Assembly (NCBI GenBank): GCA_021307315.1
Contig: JAJSPD010000055.1
Location: 186,001 to 250,000 of the forward strand
Origin: Bisporella sp. PMI_857
Lineage: Eukaryota; Ascomycota; Leotiomycetes; Helotiales; Helotiaceae
Length of the DNA stretch: 64,000 nucleotides
Reading direction: 5' to 3'
A model generated the notes under the pieces. That model was not told where the DNA came from, did no database searches, and saw only the letters and a list, made by a program, of their open reading frames with translations. Shown one piece after another: positions 44,627 to 57,434 of this stretch. Within the stretch, counting starts at the first letter, position 1. Every line of letters starts with the position of its first letter. The translations under genes and the position numbers were made by a program.

Positions 44627-45865
44627 ATGTCCATCAACCTACTCTCCACGGAGATCCTCCAGAAGATCTACGAATATGCCACCATAAACTCCGTAATAAA
44701 TCTCTCTCAAACGTCGAAGAAGAACCACGGAGCATATCTGGGTCAGCAACTGCCCATCCTGCGGAAAGCTCTTTACAATTCATCCTACTCTCCATATCCG
44801 GAACTTATGAAGCTTTATGCCAGCGATACCACAATTGCAACACGCAATCCCATCGGCACAGAGGTTCGCCGCCGATACGAGCTCGAGAAAGTAGTGCGGA
44901 CTAGCGGGCACCCGCATCTCAACATGGAAGCTATCAAGAAGATTGTTGGATATGCAAATGTGGTCCAACGCTGGGTGGAGATCTATCCGCAGCTTAGATG
45001 GCGCTATGACTCCAATAACCGCCGACTCCTTCGCCCTCACGAAGCAGAGCGCCTTCGTAAAGCCATCTATCAGAACTGGACATATTACAATCTCTTCCAC
45101 AATCAATTATTCTGCGAGTTTGCGCCAGAACCACCGAGATATGGTATTAGTCATCGAGATGACTTACGGCTTCGCCTTGCAAGAACATGGACGACGATAG
45201 ATATTGTGCGGCAGAGCGAGGTGGTAGACAAGCTTTCCCAACTTATGGAAATAGACATCTTTCCTTCAAACACCATGCTCCAGCACCAATATGCCCAAGT
45301 TCTTCCAGTCAAAATGCTAGAGCGGATGGCCTGGGGAGAAGATCAAGATCATCGCCATCTCTCAGATGTCCTAGGCAAGCTCAGTCCCGCCGATATCTTG
45401 CATCTATACGAGAACACAACAACCAAGCCTGAGCGTCTCCAATTCCTCGTCTCCAAAGGACGCTGGTTCTCCCTACACCTCTCGACCTGGGAATCGACGG
45501 TTGAGCGCGTGATAACCGATGACCGCAAAACTGTCAACTTAGGTGGGAAGGATATATCTCTGCCAACGAGCTACCACAGCCTCGTGCCTCCATATGTCGA
45601 CCTCCACGATCGCGAGGTAGATTACGGCATCATTGACTCCTGCGAAGCAGAAGGACCCACCTACTACGATACCCACCTATATGCCAACGACGCAAGCTCA
45701 ACAGGCAACTGGGTCCCAGAATCAGAGCGCCTGTCAGCAAGCTGGGGCCCTGGTTTATGGAAATGGGAAGGCGATATCTCGGTTGATGGCGAAGGGACTT
45801 CTTCGGATGACAGAGCGGACGAGGATTCGAGCGATGAGGACAGCGAGGATGTAGATGATGATTGA
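44627..45865 (+). CDS. F-box-like protein, function unknown
   Basis: An intronless frame; from the ATG at 44627 it gives 412 aa (an ATG at 44534 would give 443). The start MSINLLSTEILQKIYEYA and VINLSQTSKKNHGAYLG resemble the F-box helix pattern (L-P-x-E-I-L-x-x-I followed by L-x-x-x-S-x-x). I prefer the second ATG because F-boxes usually sit at the very N-terminus and the first 31 residues look like leader translation. The middle is helical, with several Trp/Tyr (RWVEIYPQLRWRYDSNNRR). The last 35 residues are an acidic Asp/Glu/Ser tail. F-box proteins link substrates to SCF ubiquitin ligases; no substrate-binding repeats are seen. Confidence in a real gene is high; the family call is moderate. 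Confidence 0.72.
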   Translation: MSINLLSTEILQKIYEYATINSVINLSQTSKKNHGAYLGQQLPILRKALYNSSYSPYPELMKLYASDTTIATRNPIGTEVRRRYELEKVVRTSGHPHLNMEAIKKIVGYANVVQRWVEIYPQLRWRYDSNNRRLLRPHEAERLRKAIYQNWTYYNLFHNQLFCEFAPEPPRYGISHRDDLRLRLARTWTTIDIVRQSEVVDKLSQLMEIDIFPSNTMLQHQYAQVLPVKMLERMAWGEDQDHRHLSDVLGKLSPADILHLYENTTTKPERLQFLVSKGRWFSLHLSTWESTVERVITDDRKTVNLGGKDISLPTSYHSLVPPYVDLHDREVDYGIIDSCEAEGPTYYDTHLYANDASSTGNWVPESERLSASWGPGLWKWEGDISVDGEGTSSDDRADEDSSDEDSEDVDDD

Positions 45866-46241
45866 GCGATTTATTCCTGTAGTTGTGTGGTTCAGAGTCA
45901 TGGTTTAACTTTTTTCTCTTCTGTGTCGTGTCATAATAATGAAAATTTCTTCTACCTCAGCTCATTTCATCATCTTACTGCACTGCAAATCTCATGAAAG
46001 TTCAAAGGTATATAATGCATGCGTTCCCATTTCCCTTCCCTAATGGTTCTTCCATTCGAAAGATGTATTCTGATCTCGTGGTTGAATCCTTTATTCGTTG
46101 GCCTGCATCCCCTCTTACACCCTCACCGATTTCAACCTTTAACTTCGCGGTTTCTGAGATACCCAGAGCTTGCTATATTACGCCTCCTCTCTTCCACGGA
46201 CCCACCTTCCAAACAATACCCTTCCAGCTCTAAACTATCAA

Positions 46242-48560
46242 CTACGTGCCCGAGCTGGCAATATCCCTAGCCCGATCCAACGTCGCGTCAGCCTGCTCCT
46301 CGCACCACGCGATCGCCTCCTCGAAGCTCCCCTCGTTCTCCTTGAACAGCGGCCCGTGTCTCCTCAATTTCTTCTCGTCCCATTTCTCCCAGGCTTCGTT
46401 CCCCTCTTGCACATACGTCCGCGTGTGCCTCTTCCACCAATGCTCGAGCCCGTCGTCGTTGCTCCAGTCCATGCGTCTTAGCTCATGCTCGGCGGGCAGG
46501 AAGGAGAGGATACAAGAAACGCGGTCACGAACGACTATAGGACGAGAGACGAGCAAGTTTCGGATGGCTTTGTGTGCGGCTGATCCAAGAGCGAGGAGCA
46601 CGATCGAGCGGGGGCGTAGCTCGAAATAGTTATCCCAGAGATAGCCCATGACGTCTCTGGTTTGTTGTTCGAGCGTCGGTGTGTTAATTGGCACCCCGCT
46701 CAGTGACGGTGGCAGATGCTTTGGGATATTGATGTCACAGACGGCGTACTGAAGGGACCGAAATTTATCGATGTATGGCGTCACTGGATCTGGGACAATG
46801 CTTCTCTCTGGGACGAATCGACCCACGCGGTCGGTGTGTGAATAGATCGGGGCGCTATGGATTTTGTCAGTGGAGAGTATCATATAGATAAAACGCAGCT
46901 CTTACGGTGAGTGAATAATGACAACCAGCTTCTCGGCATCGTTCAGATCAGGGGTTTGCAAGATTTGATTGTTGAATGTGTGGCCGATAAATTCTCGCAC
47001 GATAGAAACCTTGGTCATCTTGTACTTCCATAGCGTCTCCCTTCGTTGGCTTTGAATAGCATCGCCGATGGACGGCCCTTTTTCATCACGAGCTTTCGTG
47101 ATAGGCATGCCTGGATCACGCATGCACGACCAGTATGCAGCGTGGTGCTTCTTCACCTCCCTTAAAACTGCATCGGCCCCTTCATTCAAAGGTTGGAATG
47201 TATCGCTCTTAGGGGGTGCTTCACCCATGAGAGTTTTAGCTACTGCAAGGGCAGATACAGAAATAGCTGCCAGATTGTAGCCACCCTCAAGACATACGGC
47301 AACCTTTCCCTCTGCTAACGACATGAGCATATGTGTCATGTGAGCGTAGCAAGCTGGGGTAACATAACAACCACCCAACTCATCACCAGCTGCAGCATCA
47401 AAGCCAGCAGAGATGATTACTAGATCTGGATCAAACTCATGAGCAATAGGCATTACAATACGGTGAAAAGCTGCAAGGTATTCGCCATCACCCATTCCTT
47501 GACTGTGCCAACCTATGTTGACATTTCTACCAATACCAAGTCCAGCTCCAACACTAGTCACACCCCCATCCTCAACACCAGGCATATCAGGTGGGCCGGG
47601 ATAGAATTCGCCATCTTGATAAACATGAAGGGAAATGTATAAGACATTAGGGTCTTCATAGAACATATTTTGGATGCCATTGCCATGATGTACATCCCAG
47701 TCTAGGATCAGCACTTTGCGGCAAGACTCCGGATAATCAGCCATGCAGACCTTTGCAGCAATAGGCACGTTGTTAAAGATGCAAAAGCCCATAGATTCAT
47801 GAGGCTCCGCATGGTGACCGGGTGGACGGATGACAGCGAATGCATTCTTGCATTCACCTCTAACTACCCGTTTGCAGGTCTCGATTGCACCACCTACTGA
47901 TAATAATGCCGCCTCGAAGGTAAGGTTTCCTACATATAGAGACTTTCTCCCCAGATCCATTGTCAAGGTCATGTCTCGTAGTTGAATCGACGACATTGCA
48001 TTTAAACCCTTAGCCCATTCATATGCAACCGGCAAATGGCACAAACAGACCTCTTCTTTTGTAGCCAATCGGGCTGGAATCCTCCACATGTACTTATTAG
48101 GATTTATCTTAAGCTGCTCTTTCAGCCACTTGTCGTCATTCTTGCCGGTATAGACGAGGTCTGCAAGCTTGAATTCATTAAATATAGCTTCAATTCGTGC
48201 GGGGTCCTCAGGATGCTGCGGGTTCGCGGAGAAATCGGCATTCGCATGAAGCTTCATCCTGCCATCATAGCAGACCCCAGTGGGTAGAGGAGTCTTACGT
48301 TGTCTTGGATGGTCAGATTGCGATGTGGACTCGGAAGGCACTGTTTCGGTCTCTAGTGGTGTAGAAAGAGGGGTTTCTAATCCTGGTTGGAGAGCGAGAG
48401 ACCGGGGATCTATGGTACCGTTACGTTTCATATCCTCATCCTCCTTCATGACTGTGTCCATATCTGCTATGCCACCGTCGGCACGAATAGGCACTGGTCC
48501 TACGCCAGCAGGCATCGATGCGGGAAATGTTGGTCGTGTAATATTGTTTAGTCTAGCCAT
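46242..48560 (-). CDS. hda1: Hda1/Clr3-type class II histone deacetylase with Arb2 domain
   Basis: Two exons, complement(join(46242..46854,46906..48560)), encode 755 aa. The start MARLNNITRPTFPA at 48560 is the first ATG. The catalytic domain (about residues 95-450) contains AVIRPPGHHAEPHESMGF, VLILDWDVHHGNGIQNMF and VIISAGFDAAAGDELGGCY with the tandem His pair, the Zn-binding Asp/His and the second Zn-binding Asp. CLEGGYNLAAISVSA supplies the transition-state Tyr. After KLVVIIHSP the second exon completes an Arb2 domain (LLALGSAAHKAIRNLL). This HDAC plus Arb2 architecture is specific to fungal Hda1/Clr3, which deacetylates H3 and H2B tails and supports heterochromatic silencing in the nucleus. 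No key residue is missing. Confidence 0.96.
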
Positions 48561-50497
48561 CCTCAAACTCGAAGTAGGTCGAGTTGGCTGAGATGGAAAT
48601 TAAAGATTATAAAGACAGAAGTTACGTAGTCTCGTCAACGAGACTACGCTTGACACCGCCTGACGTCTCAACACACGAGCCTTGAAGTAATGAATTGATA
48701 ACAGATGCTTCTCGGTTTCGAGATAGGGTCCAGATCAGATGATGGCGGGTAATGATGTATCGTCAGCCTCAAGCCTCAAGTTATGAGATGTGCCCTGCTA
48801 AGATGTTGAGTGAAAATACAGGTTCAGGCTGGAGACGGGCTGTGGAGAATATATAATCTGCTTTTCATGTTGTGAGCGAATGTCAATAATCCAGTAGATG
48901 ACAGATAGTTGAGGCAGGCGGAGATGGGTTTAGTTTAAAAACAAGTTTCCAGATATGTATACGAAAAACAGCATTGCTGCATGAGCATAGGCTCTAGTCT
49001 CCAGAAAAGTCTTCGCTCTATGGGGCCTTCAACATAGAGATTTTGATATGTTATGTGATATGCTTCGAGTTGAGTAATCCAACTTTTAGAAACCTCAAGT
49101 GACAGATTCGCCACTTCAAAAAGCAGCACGCACGAGAACAGGGGGATTGCCATTCAGGAGCCCAAAACAAGAATAGATAAATGCATGAAGGAGGTTATCG
49201 AGACGGAAGAGGATATCTGCGAAGTCCAGGACAGCTCAGCGCTGCTTAACATACTCCCCAGAACTCCATTTAAATAAATTCTTGAGCTTTAAATTCCAGC
49301 CCTGAGAGTTTTTGGCGGCAACAAAATGACTGACAGCTTGGACAGCTTGGTGTCGACTACGAAACTCCAGCGAACTCCAGATGCAGGGAAAGCGGAAAAC
49401 GACACAAAGCAGAACCAAATTTCGATCCACGCGCTGGCGTGGAGTGTTCGAGACGAACTTTATCTCTCACAGCATGTAACAAGAAAGGAGGTGTATCAAG
49501 CAAAAGCCGAAAAAAAATGTCACATACCAGAACTCAAGACCCAAAAAGTATGAAAGCCGCCGCAGGAATCCCTGCAGGCAAACTTTGGAGGGGGGGAGGT
49601 TTTCCCTTTCCCCCCAAAGATATCGTGCGAACCGCGCGTAACGAGGATATCAGAAAACCGCTGAAATCTATGGCCGACTAAACACTGTCAAATTGAACCT
49701 AAGAAAACAGGCTGGCCTGTAGGTTTTGAGGGGTCGGGTTGCAATATGCGTGGGCGAAATATATATCTGCACCAGCTACGACGAGAACCATGAGGACGGT
49801 TCGCTTAACCTTGGTTTTGGAGCTAGACTAGTTTAGGAAACCATTTTCTAGACGGTAAACACAATTGTGTTTTTGTGTTGTGCGGAAGGAGCTAGGGTAC
49901 CTGTTGAAGGATTTTTTTTGCATGCAGCTTGCGTACCAAATGTTGCGTCGCATAGAAATGGAAAAAAGGTAGTAAGTTGCAGAAGATCCGATATACCCAG
50001 AGTCGAAGCGCAGGCGTTGTCATAGGTTTAGGATATCTCAGGAGTCACGAAGAATTAGCCCGTATCGCATGGTGATATGTTGCAATTAGCTATAATAAAT
50101 AGAGATCAATTTCATGTGAGCGTTAAGATCATTATACCAGATATTTTAACTTTCCTAAATGAATGAAATCCGATTTTTTTTTTTTAATTAAAAAAAAAAC
50201 GTCGAGCCACACGATATGAATAAATATCAATTCACTCATATAAGGAAATTGCCTGACGAATAAGTCTCATGAGATGGATCAGTATCTTGGGGCAGGAAAG
50301 GCAGTGCCTTTGTCGTATTTCAATTTCCTAAGCAGGACCATTGCCTTCCATTTTCCTCCCCAACCTTACCAATACACCGCTTATAGCCGACCTTTCAATA
50401 CGTCTCTGCCACAAGAAAATAATCAATCAGAAGGTGCCTTGGTGAGTTGAGCTGATCTCAGAAAATTGAAAGAGTTTGGGAGAAAAATGATGTTCCC
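48561..50497. other. 1.9-kb intergenic, no gene recognised
   Basis: Promoter side of hda1 and 3' flank of the GAPDH gene. Only short open frames occur, plus A/T runs near 50170-50200 (T-rich followed by A-rich, able to form a hairpin). Confidence 0.4.
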
Positions 50498-51912
<1,415 letters not shown>

Positions 51913-51973
51913 TCACAGTAACCAATATCATTAGGGAAAGACAGCCTGATTTTACTCTCATTACAGCACCATC

Positions 51974-52030
51974 CACAGCCTAAGCCCAGCCTAGCCCCCA
52001 GCCTAGCTCCAGCCTAGCATCCAGCCTACT
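51974..52030. repeat. Clustered CCAGCCTAG-like motifs (5 copies)
   Basis: Five copies of CAGCCTA, most as CCAGCCTAG, occur within 57 bp at 10-12 bp spacing, about 360-410 bp upstream of the GAPDH start codon. The near-helical spacing could be a binding-site array; a simple degenerate tandem repeat is the alternative. Confidence 0.65.
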
Positions 52031-52594
52031 ATAGAGCTTGGAGGGGTTACAAGGCTACCACCAAAATAAACCAGTGAAAAAAAAGTTGCCAACTGGATTT
52101 CAATTGCCTCGACATACTAATCTGATTAATAATATCCATTGAGTAATAAATCCCTCTTCATCAATTGATATATTTGTATTATTTTTGTTATTTTTGGTTT
52201 TATTTTGACAGTTTTTTCTTTCCATCTGATCAACAGATTTCTACCCCCCCAACCCCTCCCTTCGACAAGGCTATCAATGGCTTCTAGCACATCAGCCACT
52301 GTTACCCATCCCCTAAAGGCTGAGCCCGGGACTGGACCTGGCTTCCGGAATCTCTCGGTACAAAACATCGTGTGTACGATAATTTGGTGGAACGTATAAC
52401 CATTTTATCTTCTTGTGAGGTCCGAGTTCTGGCGATATCTTCAATTGCAGTGTCTCTTGTGCCATCAGGGTGATTCTCTGTCTTCGCTATCCGTCAAGTC
52501 TGCTGGATGAAGCTTACTCCGAATATGCTGTAGGCATGACGTTGCTCTGTCAGCCTGCTCAAGCGTCAACCCGCTCACTACTACGGTACACTTA

Positions 52595-52618
52595 CACCTA
52601 CACCTACACCTACACCTA
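52595..52618. repeat. Microsatellite (CACCTA)4
   Basis: Four perfect CACCTA units in the GAPDH-COX5 intergenic region. Confidence 0.9.
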
Positions 52619-54181
52619 CATACTATAGTAAATATGGGGCAACCAGCTCCAGATGAGATGGGATGATGCCGCTGCGAGCTCGGAAGCTTGGAAGCTTCAA
52701 GTTTGCCACTTACTACTTATGAGAGCGTCAACATTCCATCTCGCCACACGTGTCAAGCCCTTTAGTCTTTATTGCATGATAATCAGGTTGGCTCAAATTA
52801 ACACCACAATCCCCTTTTAAATACCTCACTCGGCCATATTCCATTTTCTCTTACTCATATCGGATATAGCGATGAATCAACCTGAGAGGTGACTAATTCC
52901 GAAAAGATTGCGGTCGGCGCACATATTCTCGGGCTTTCTTTTTCCAAGATAACGCCCCACGCTGAGAGCTCTGCCAGGAGCTACAGCAGATAAACAGCCA
53001 GCCCATGGCGTAGGCTCATGTCGTCACACCTATCACAGAGATTTTCTCTACATGGGGAGATTGGCGTTTTGACCGTTGCCATGTTACCATACTTTGAGAT
53101 CCCTTTCCTTCGGATTCACGGTTTCAATTCCCGCTTCGGAGCTCTCTGGAGAAAGCACCATCACGTGTTTAGCAAGTCGGATTTCAACATGGTTGTGCGG
53201 GAGTGGTCCTCTGTGCTGCATGTCAACATTGCGGTGTGGTGGGATATATTATAAGTGACCTAAATGTCGCTGGCACGCTGGCTATGCAAGCCATGCAAGG
53301 TACCCACGTCACGTGTATCCGAACCTTGGAGTTGATGTCTCTTCTCCCTGTTCGAGCGTGGAGAGAATTTTTTTTTATTCAGCAGGTTACACTCAATGCT
53401 GGATATGGCCTGCCTGCCTATCTGTCTCTCGGATTCGGCGCCTCAGCTTAGGCCCTACGGTCAATCTCCGCAGAACAGAAGTAGGACATGTAAATAGACT
53501 AGGAATAAAGAAACAGGTACCTTGTCAAAGGTAACCTTACGAGGTATTTCAGGCCATCTCGGGGAATCACAGTTTAGAGATTATTACTTTGGTTACTAAA
53601 ACTATGAGAACACCTCAAGGTAGGTGCTAGTACAAGGGGAGAATGACATAGTATGAGGCAACTAGTATAGAAATACTGAAAAGGGGTGAAATAAGACGGG
53701 AAGCTTGTCTAGTTTTCTGAAAGAGCAGAACTATTTATAATGACAGAGACATCAAAAACAAGCAAATAAATAGAGCTGCGTACAGAGACAGAGCAGGCTC
53801 TGTCCAGAGGAGAGAATGCCAGGTAGTTCTACTCGCCTGGTCAATCTTAAATGCTTACAACTGTTAAACCATTGATAATGATTACACTGCTAGATGGAAC
53901 AATTATCGAATCCACGAATTCGTGGACCCATAGATCTTGCGAAATGGAGATTATAAAAATGAAGCCATCAACATCACAACAGATCCTATTTTCACGTGAC
54001 TAAAATAGTGGGGATCCAAAATCTCGCTAACTTTTGGACCTTACGATGTCTCTTCCATTCTTCTCCTTGAACCTTAGAAATCCTCACAACCCACTCACCA
54101 CGACCTCTGCGCCGCGTCGAAACCACTCAATTGAGCATTTCCCGTGGCCCTCTCCGCTTTGCACACACAACTCTCCCCAAC

Positions 54182-54932
54182 ATGTTACGCCAATCGCTCG
54201 TCCGAAGCTCGCGAAGCGCAATCGTACGACCCGCGGCTCAAGCAAATGTCCTGAGAGCGGCTGAGCAGAAGAGACAGGCACATGCCATCTCCAACCCAAC
54301 GCTGGCAAATATTGAGAAGAGATGGGAGGGCATGCCACCTCAGGAGCAGGCTGACCTGTGGATGCAACTGCGGGATCGCATGAAGGTGAACTGGTCCGAG
54401 TTAACCTTGCAGGAAAAGAAAGCTGGTATAGACCCCTTCAAGCTCACATGGGCTGCTCTGCAGCTGCAAGGACCCAGCAGCATCAGCTCGCTGGAGCTGC
54501 CCACTATAGCATTGGGATGTTTGCATGCGATTGTGAATGATTACTAACGCGCCGCAGCCTACTGGATCGCCTTTGGTGACCACGGACCTCGTGCCAAAAC
54601 ACCACCAGGAGAGGGTTATAAGGTTGCAGGCTATACCTTCGCCGCCGTTGCAGTCTCCTTCGTTCTCTTTGCCACTATCCGCTCCTTTGCTGGCGCAGCA
54701 CCATCAACCATGAACAAGGAATGGGAGGAGGCTACAAACGAGTACTTGAAGGTATTATCCCTTGCTGATCCGTATCTAACTCCGCCAAACCGCCCGCATA
54801 CCATGAATGCAAAGGCAAAGCTAATTTTTCCTCTTCTTCTAGGCACAAAACTCCGAACCCATCAGTGGTCTCTCCTCGGAAGGCTACGTCGGCCAAGGCC
54901 AGATCCAAAGCAAGCCCAAGAAGAAGGACTAG
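54182..54932 (+). CDS. cox5: Cytochrome c oxidase subunit 5 (mammalian COX4 family), mitochondrial
   Basis: Three exons, join(54182..54425,54558..54751,54843..54932), encode 175 aa. The first about 35 residues (MLRQSLVRSSRSAIVRPAAQ) are a mitochondrial presequence rich in Arg/Ser without acids. The mature part has NPTLANIEKRWEGMPPQEQA and LWMQLRDRMKVNWSELTLQE, then across the first intron AYWIAFGDHGPRAKTPPGEG, followed by one membrane span (VAGYTFAAVAVSFVLFATI) and a short intermembrane tail ending QSKPKKKD. This is the standard COX4/Cox5 layout; the subunit sits in the inner-membrane respiratory complex IV. The first intron is 132 nt, long for this window. A fair promoter lies before an ATG at the start of the presequence. 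Confidence 0.95.
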
Positions 54933-56052
54933 ATTTCTTCATCTCTATGGTATTTCTGCCTTTAATTAAGGAAACCTTGCTACGATATCGGTGCGGCTGT
55001 CTCAGAAAAGCAAATCATAAACACAATCTTTCATTTGTTGTCGGGGCGGATGGGGAGATACTTGTAGATAGAAGGATGGATAATTATCAGCGGTACTAGC
55101 GGCTTTTGATCATCCAGAAAAGAAGAAGATTTGATACGAGATGTGTTCTGAGTTTGATTGCGTGCATTGTTATGTTTTTGTGCATTTTATTTTGGGGAAA
55201 AGAGCCGGGTTACGGGGGCTATGCTTGTATAAAGATATTCTCCAAATCTGATGTGCACTACCATCTTCAGTTCTTCAGAAGTCTCTCTCGAACTCGTAAA
55301 TTTGTACCTCTGCAAAGCGCCTTTGCTACAATGAATGCATCTGCACCACATCTTGTTCGCTGATGTATATGGTTACTTTATCCTTTCAATTCTCCAGTAG
55401 ATCACTAACATGCTCCCTCTCCTGCCAGCAAGCGCAGCATTTGCTGAAAATAGTGCCCGCTGCAGAGAAACCAGACCTATCAACACACACATCCTCCTAG
55501 CTCTTGTCTCAGACACTCACCATTGTCAGATGGGTGCAAAATGATTAGAATATGCTTTTTTTTTTTTTCCTTTGAAGCACCCACAAGGCCAAATCATGAC
55601 AGTACATTCAAAGTTCAGAGAGCCTCTGTTCCATCGATATACGGTGCAAGGCTAGGAGAGTCTGCATATTCCATGCGATATTTACACGCTTCCTAGCAGA
55701 GCCGCTCATCTTTGGGAGCCTTGACTATTTCCTTAGACATGTGAGTCATTATTATCTCCCCAACAGCTTCCGGCGCAATTGATACTGTGCAGTAAGTTAG
55801 GAAATCTGAAACATGAGAAATATTCTTGAGAGTATTTTAGAAAGATAGCCCTGAAAGCACAAACAAGGCCGATGACATGGTAGAAGTCTTTCAGGTATCG
55901 GTGTATTGGCTTGGCCTCAGGATATATATTCTCTCGAAAGAGGCAACGTTCTACCGTACTTATCCCAGGGTTGAGTGTTTCTCCAGCTTTGGAGGTAAAT
56001 AAGCAGGGAGAAGGAGAAATATTCAAAAGATCAATTATTCAACTTCGAAATG
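54933..56052. other. Intergenic, no gene recognised
   Basis: 3' flank of COX5 and of the pseudogene that follows. Short open frames only, and a T15-type run near 55558-55568. Confidence 0.4.
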
Positions 56053-57430
56053 CTATTCCATAAGTGCGGTTCTCAAACTATGGCTCTCTACAACTTTGAG
56101 TCTATCCAGCCATTTCTGGACCCTTTTCACTGAAAACCCGTCGCAAGATGCAGTGGCAGTGTCGAAGTCTGCCTTAAGAGAACCGCTTTTTGACTCCTCC
56201 ACCCACCGTGGCTTGACTTCCCCCATACGTTCTAAGTAATAACGCTGTAAGACGGTTGTCTCATACTCCTCCAAATGAATCCAATATAGCTCATTTACCC
56301 CTTCATTGTCCAGGCCATCTTCACCTGGGATATCAGTTTCGTCTGGACTCTCATCGGCCGCATAGTTCTCGCGCAAAGGCTCTTCGTTTCGCTCGCGGTT
56401 TCGGAGAAACTCGGACAGCTGACAGCTCTTCCAGACCGGAAGAGCTGACACGCATTCCCAGTCGACAACCCCGGTAAGCTTACCAGAATCGTCGACGAGA
56501 ATATTCTGCCGTGAGATATCGTCGTGAAATAGCACAGTGGCCTCTGCTGATGGTTCTGTCGATTTCGTATCCTGAGGAAGTATTAGTGGTAGATAGTCCA
56601 CCAGTCGCTCAGCAGCCTTCTTGGCTTCTTCGGCATCCTCGGTCTCATCTTCATCTTCAGAACTCCGGATGATGCGTTCTTGGCCATTGAGAATAAATCT
56701 CAATCGTGCAAGAAGCCAATCATGGCTACTAGAGAATGGGCCGCGAGGGACATCATGAGAAAGATGACCACCCCAGAAGAAGATTAACGAGACGACTGGC
56801 TCAAGTGAAAAGGCATTTTGGGCTGTCTCTGACCCTGAGCTTAGGTTTGAGGACGTATGAGTGTCCAGCAGATTCCCAATTCCAGAAAACTGGCTTCGGA
56901 AAAGCTGAGCCTGATATTTGACAACCTCGCCAACTAACTACATCTTTGTTTCCAGTCATAGCTTCCTCCATTTTGATCGCAGAGACGTACCCGGTAGCAT
57001 CTCCATCAAGATCCACTCAAAACCTAGCTCGTTCTCTGTCGAGGCGTCAAACGCATATATTTTTTGTACCGGGATATCTGTATTCTGGCTGACAAAGTGG
57101 ATGGTTGCGACCTCGCTCGTCGTCTTATTAACAGGATCGACAGGCAATGTTATGCGCATGAGCAGGCACTTATCGCTAGTCTCAACTTTGTAGAGTTTGT
57201 TGAAAGCCCCTGCTGTGTGAAGCTTGACGTTGCATGGAGCTTCTGGCTGAAGGTCGAGGTGATTGCGCACAAGCAGCTCGACATCTTCAATTCTGGGGTC
57301 TTTGGTCCAACGAGGCTCAAGTGTAAATGTGGTTTGGATCCATTCAAGCCCATAGGACTTGTGGGATGTAGCCTCGCAACGCTTATATAAGGCATGCCTA
57401 TTAATACTCTTGCAGATATATTAGGGTTAG
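56053..57430 (-). pseudogene. APH-like phosphotransferase gene with two in-frame stops
   Basis: On the minus strand one reading frame can be followed from about 57430 to 56053. It runs YGLEWIQTTFTLEPRWTKDP, RITLPVDPVNKTTSEVATIH (a kinase-like VAT block), GFEWILMEMLPGTSLRSKWR, then KL(stop)LETKM(stop)LVGEVVKYQAQLF, FSLEPVVSLIFFWGGHLSHD and ATVLFHDDISRQNILVD with the APH/choline-kinase catalytic H-D-D-x(4)-N and the metal-binding Asp in LTGVVDWECVS. The C-terminus ends ESHSLRTALME. The two stops are TGA at 56956-56958 and TAG at 56938-56940. Catalytic residues remain intact, so inactivation is recent. No intron that removes both stops and keeps phase was found. No start codon could be fixed. 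Intact relatives are intracellular, of unknown substrate. Confidence 0.72.
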
Positions 57431-57434
57431 CGCC
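57400..57434. repeat. Short dispersed repeat, copy A (pairs with 62191-62224)
   Basis: From TTAATACTCTTGCAG onward this stretch matches 62191-62224 with three differences in 34 positions, and looser similarity continues about 25 bp further on. It lies at the 5' end of the phosphotransferase pseudogene. Confidence 0.65.

Noticed and set aside
52126..52368. 80-codon minus-strand frame in the GAPDH-COX5 gap
   Set aside because: No family resemblance and a low-complexity Lys/Ile end.
56860..57020. An 80-nt intron (GTACGT...TCAG) removing both stops of the phosphotransferase gene
   Set aside because: The join breaks the reading phase and would delete a segment that aligns with the family pattern.
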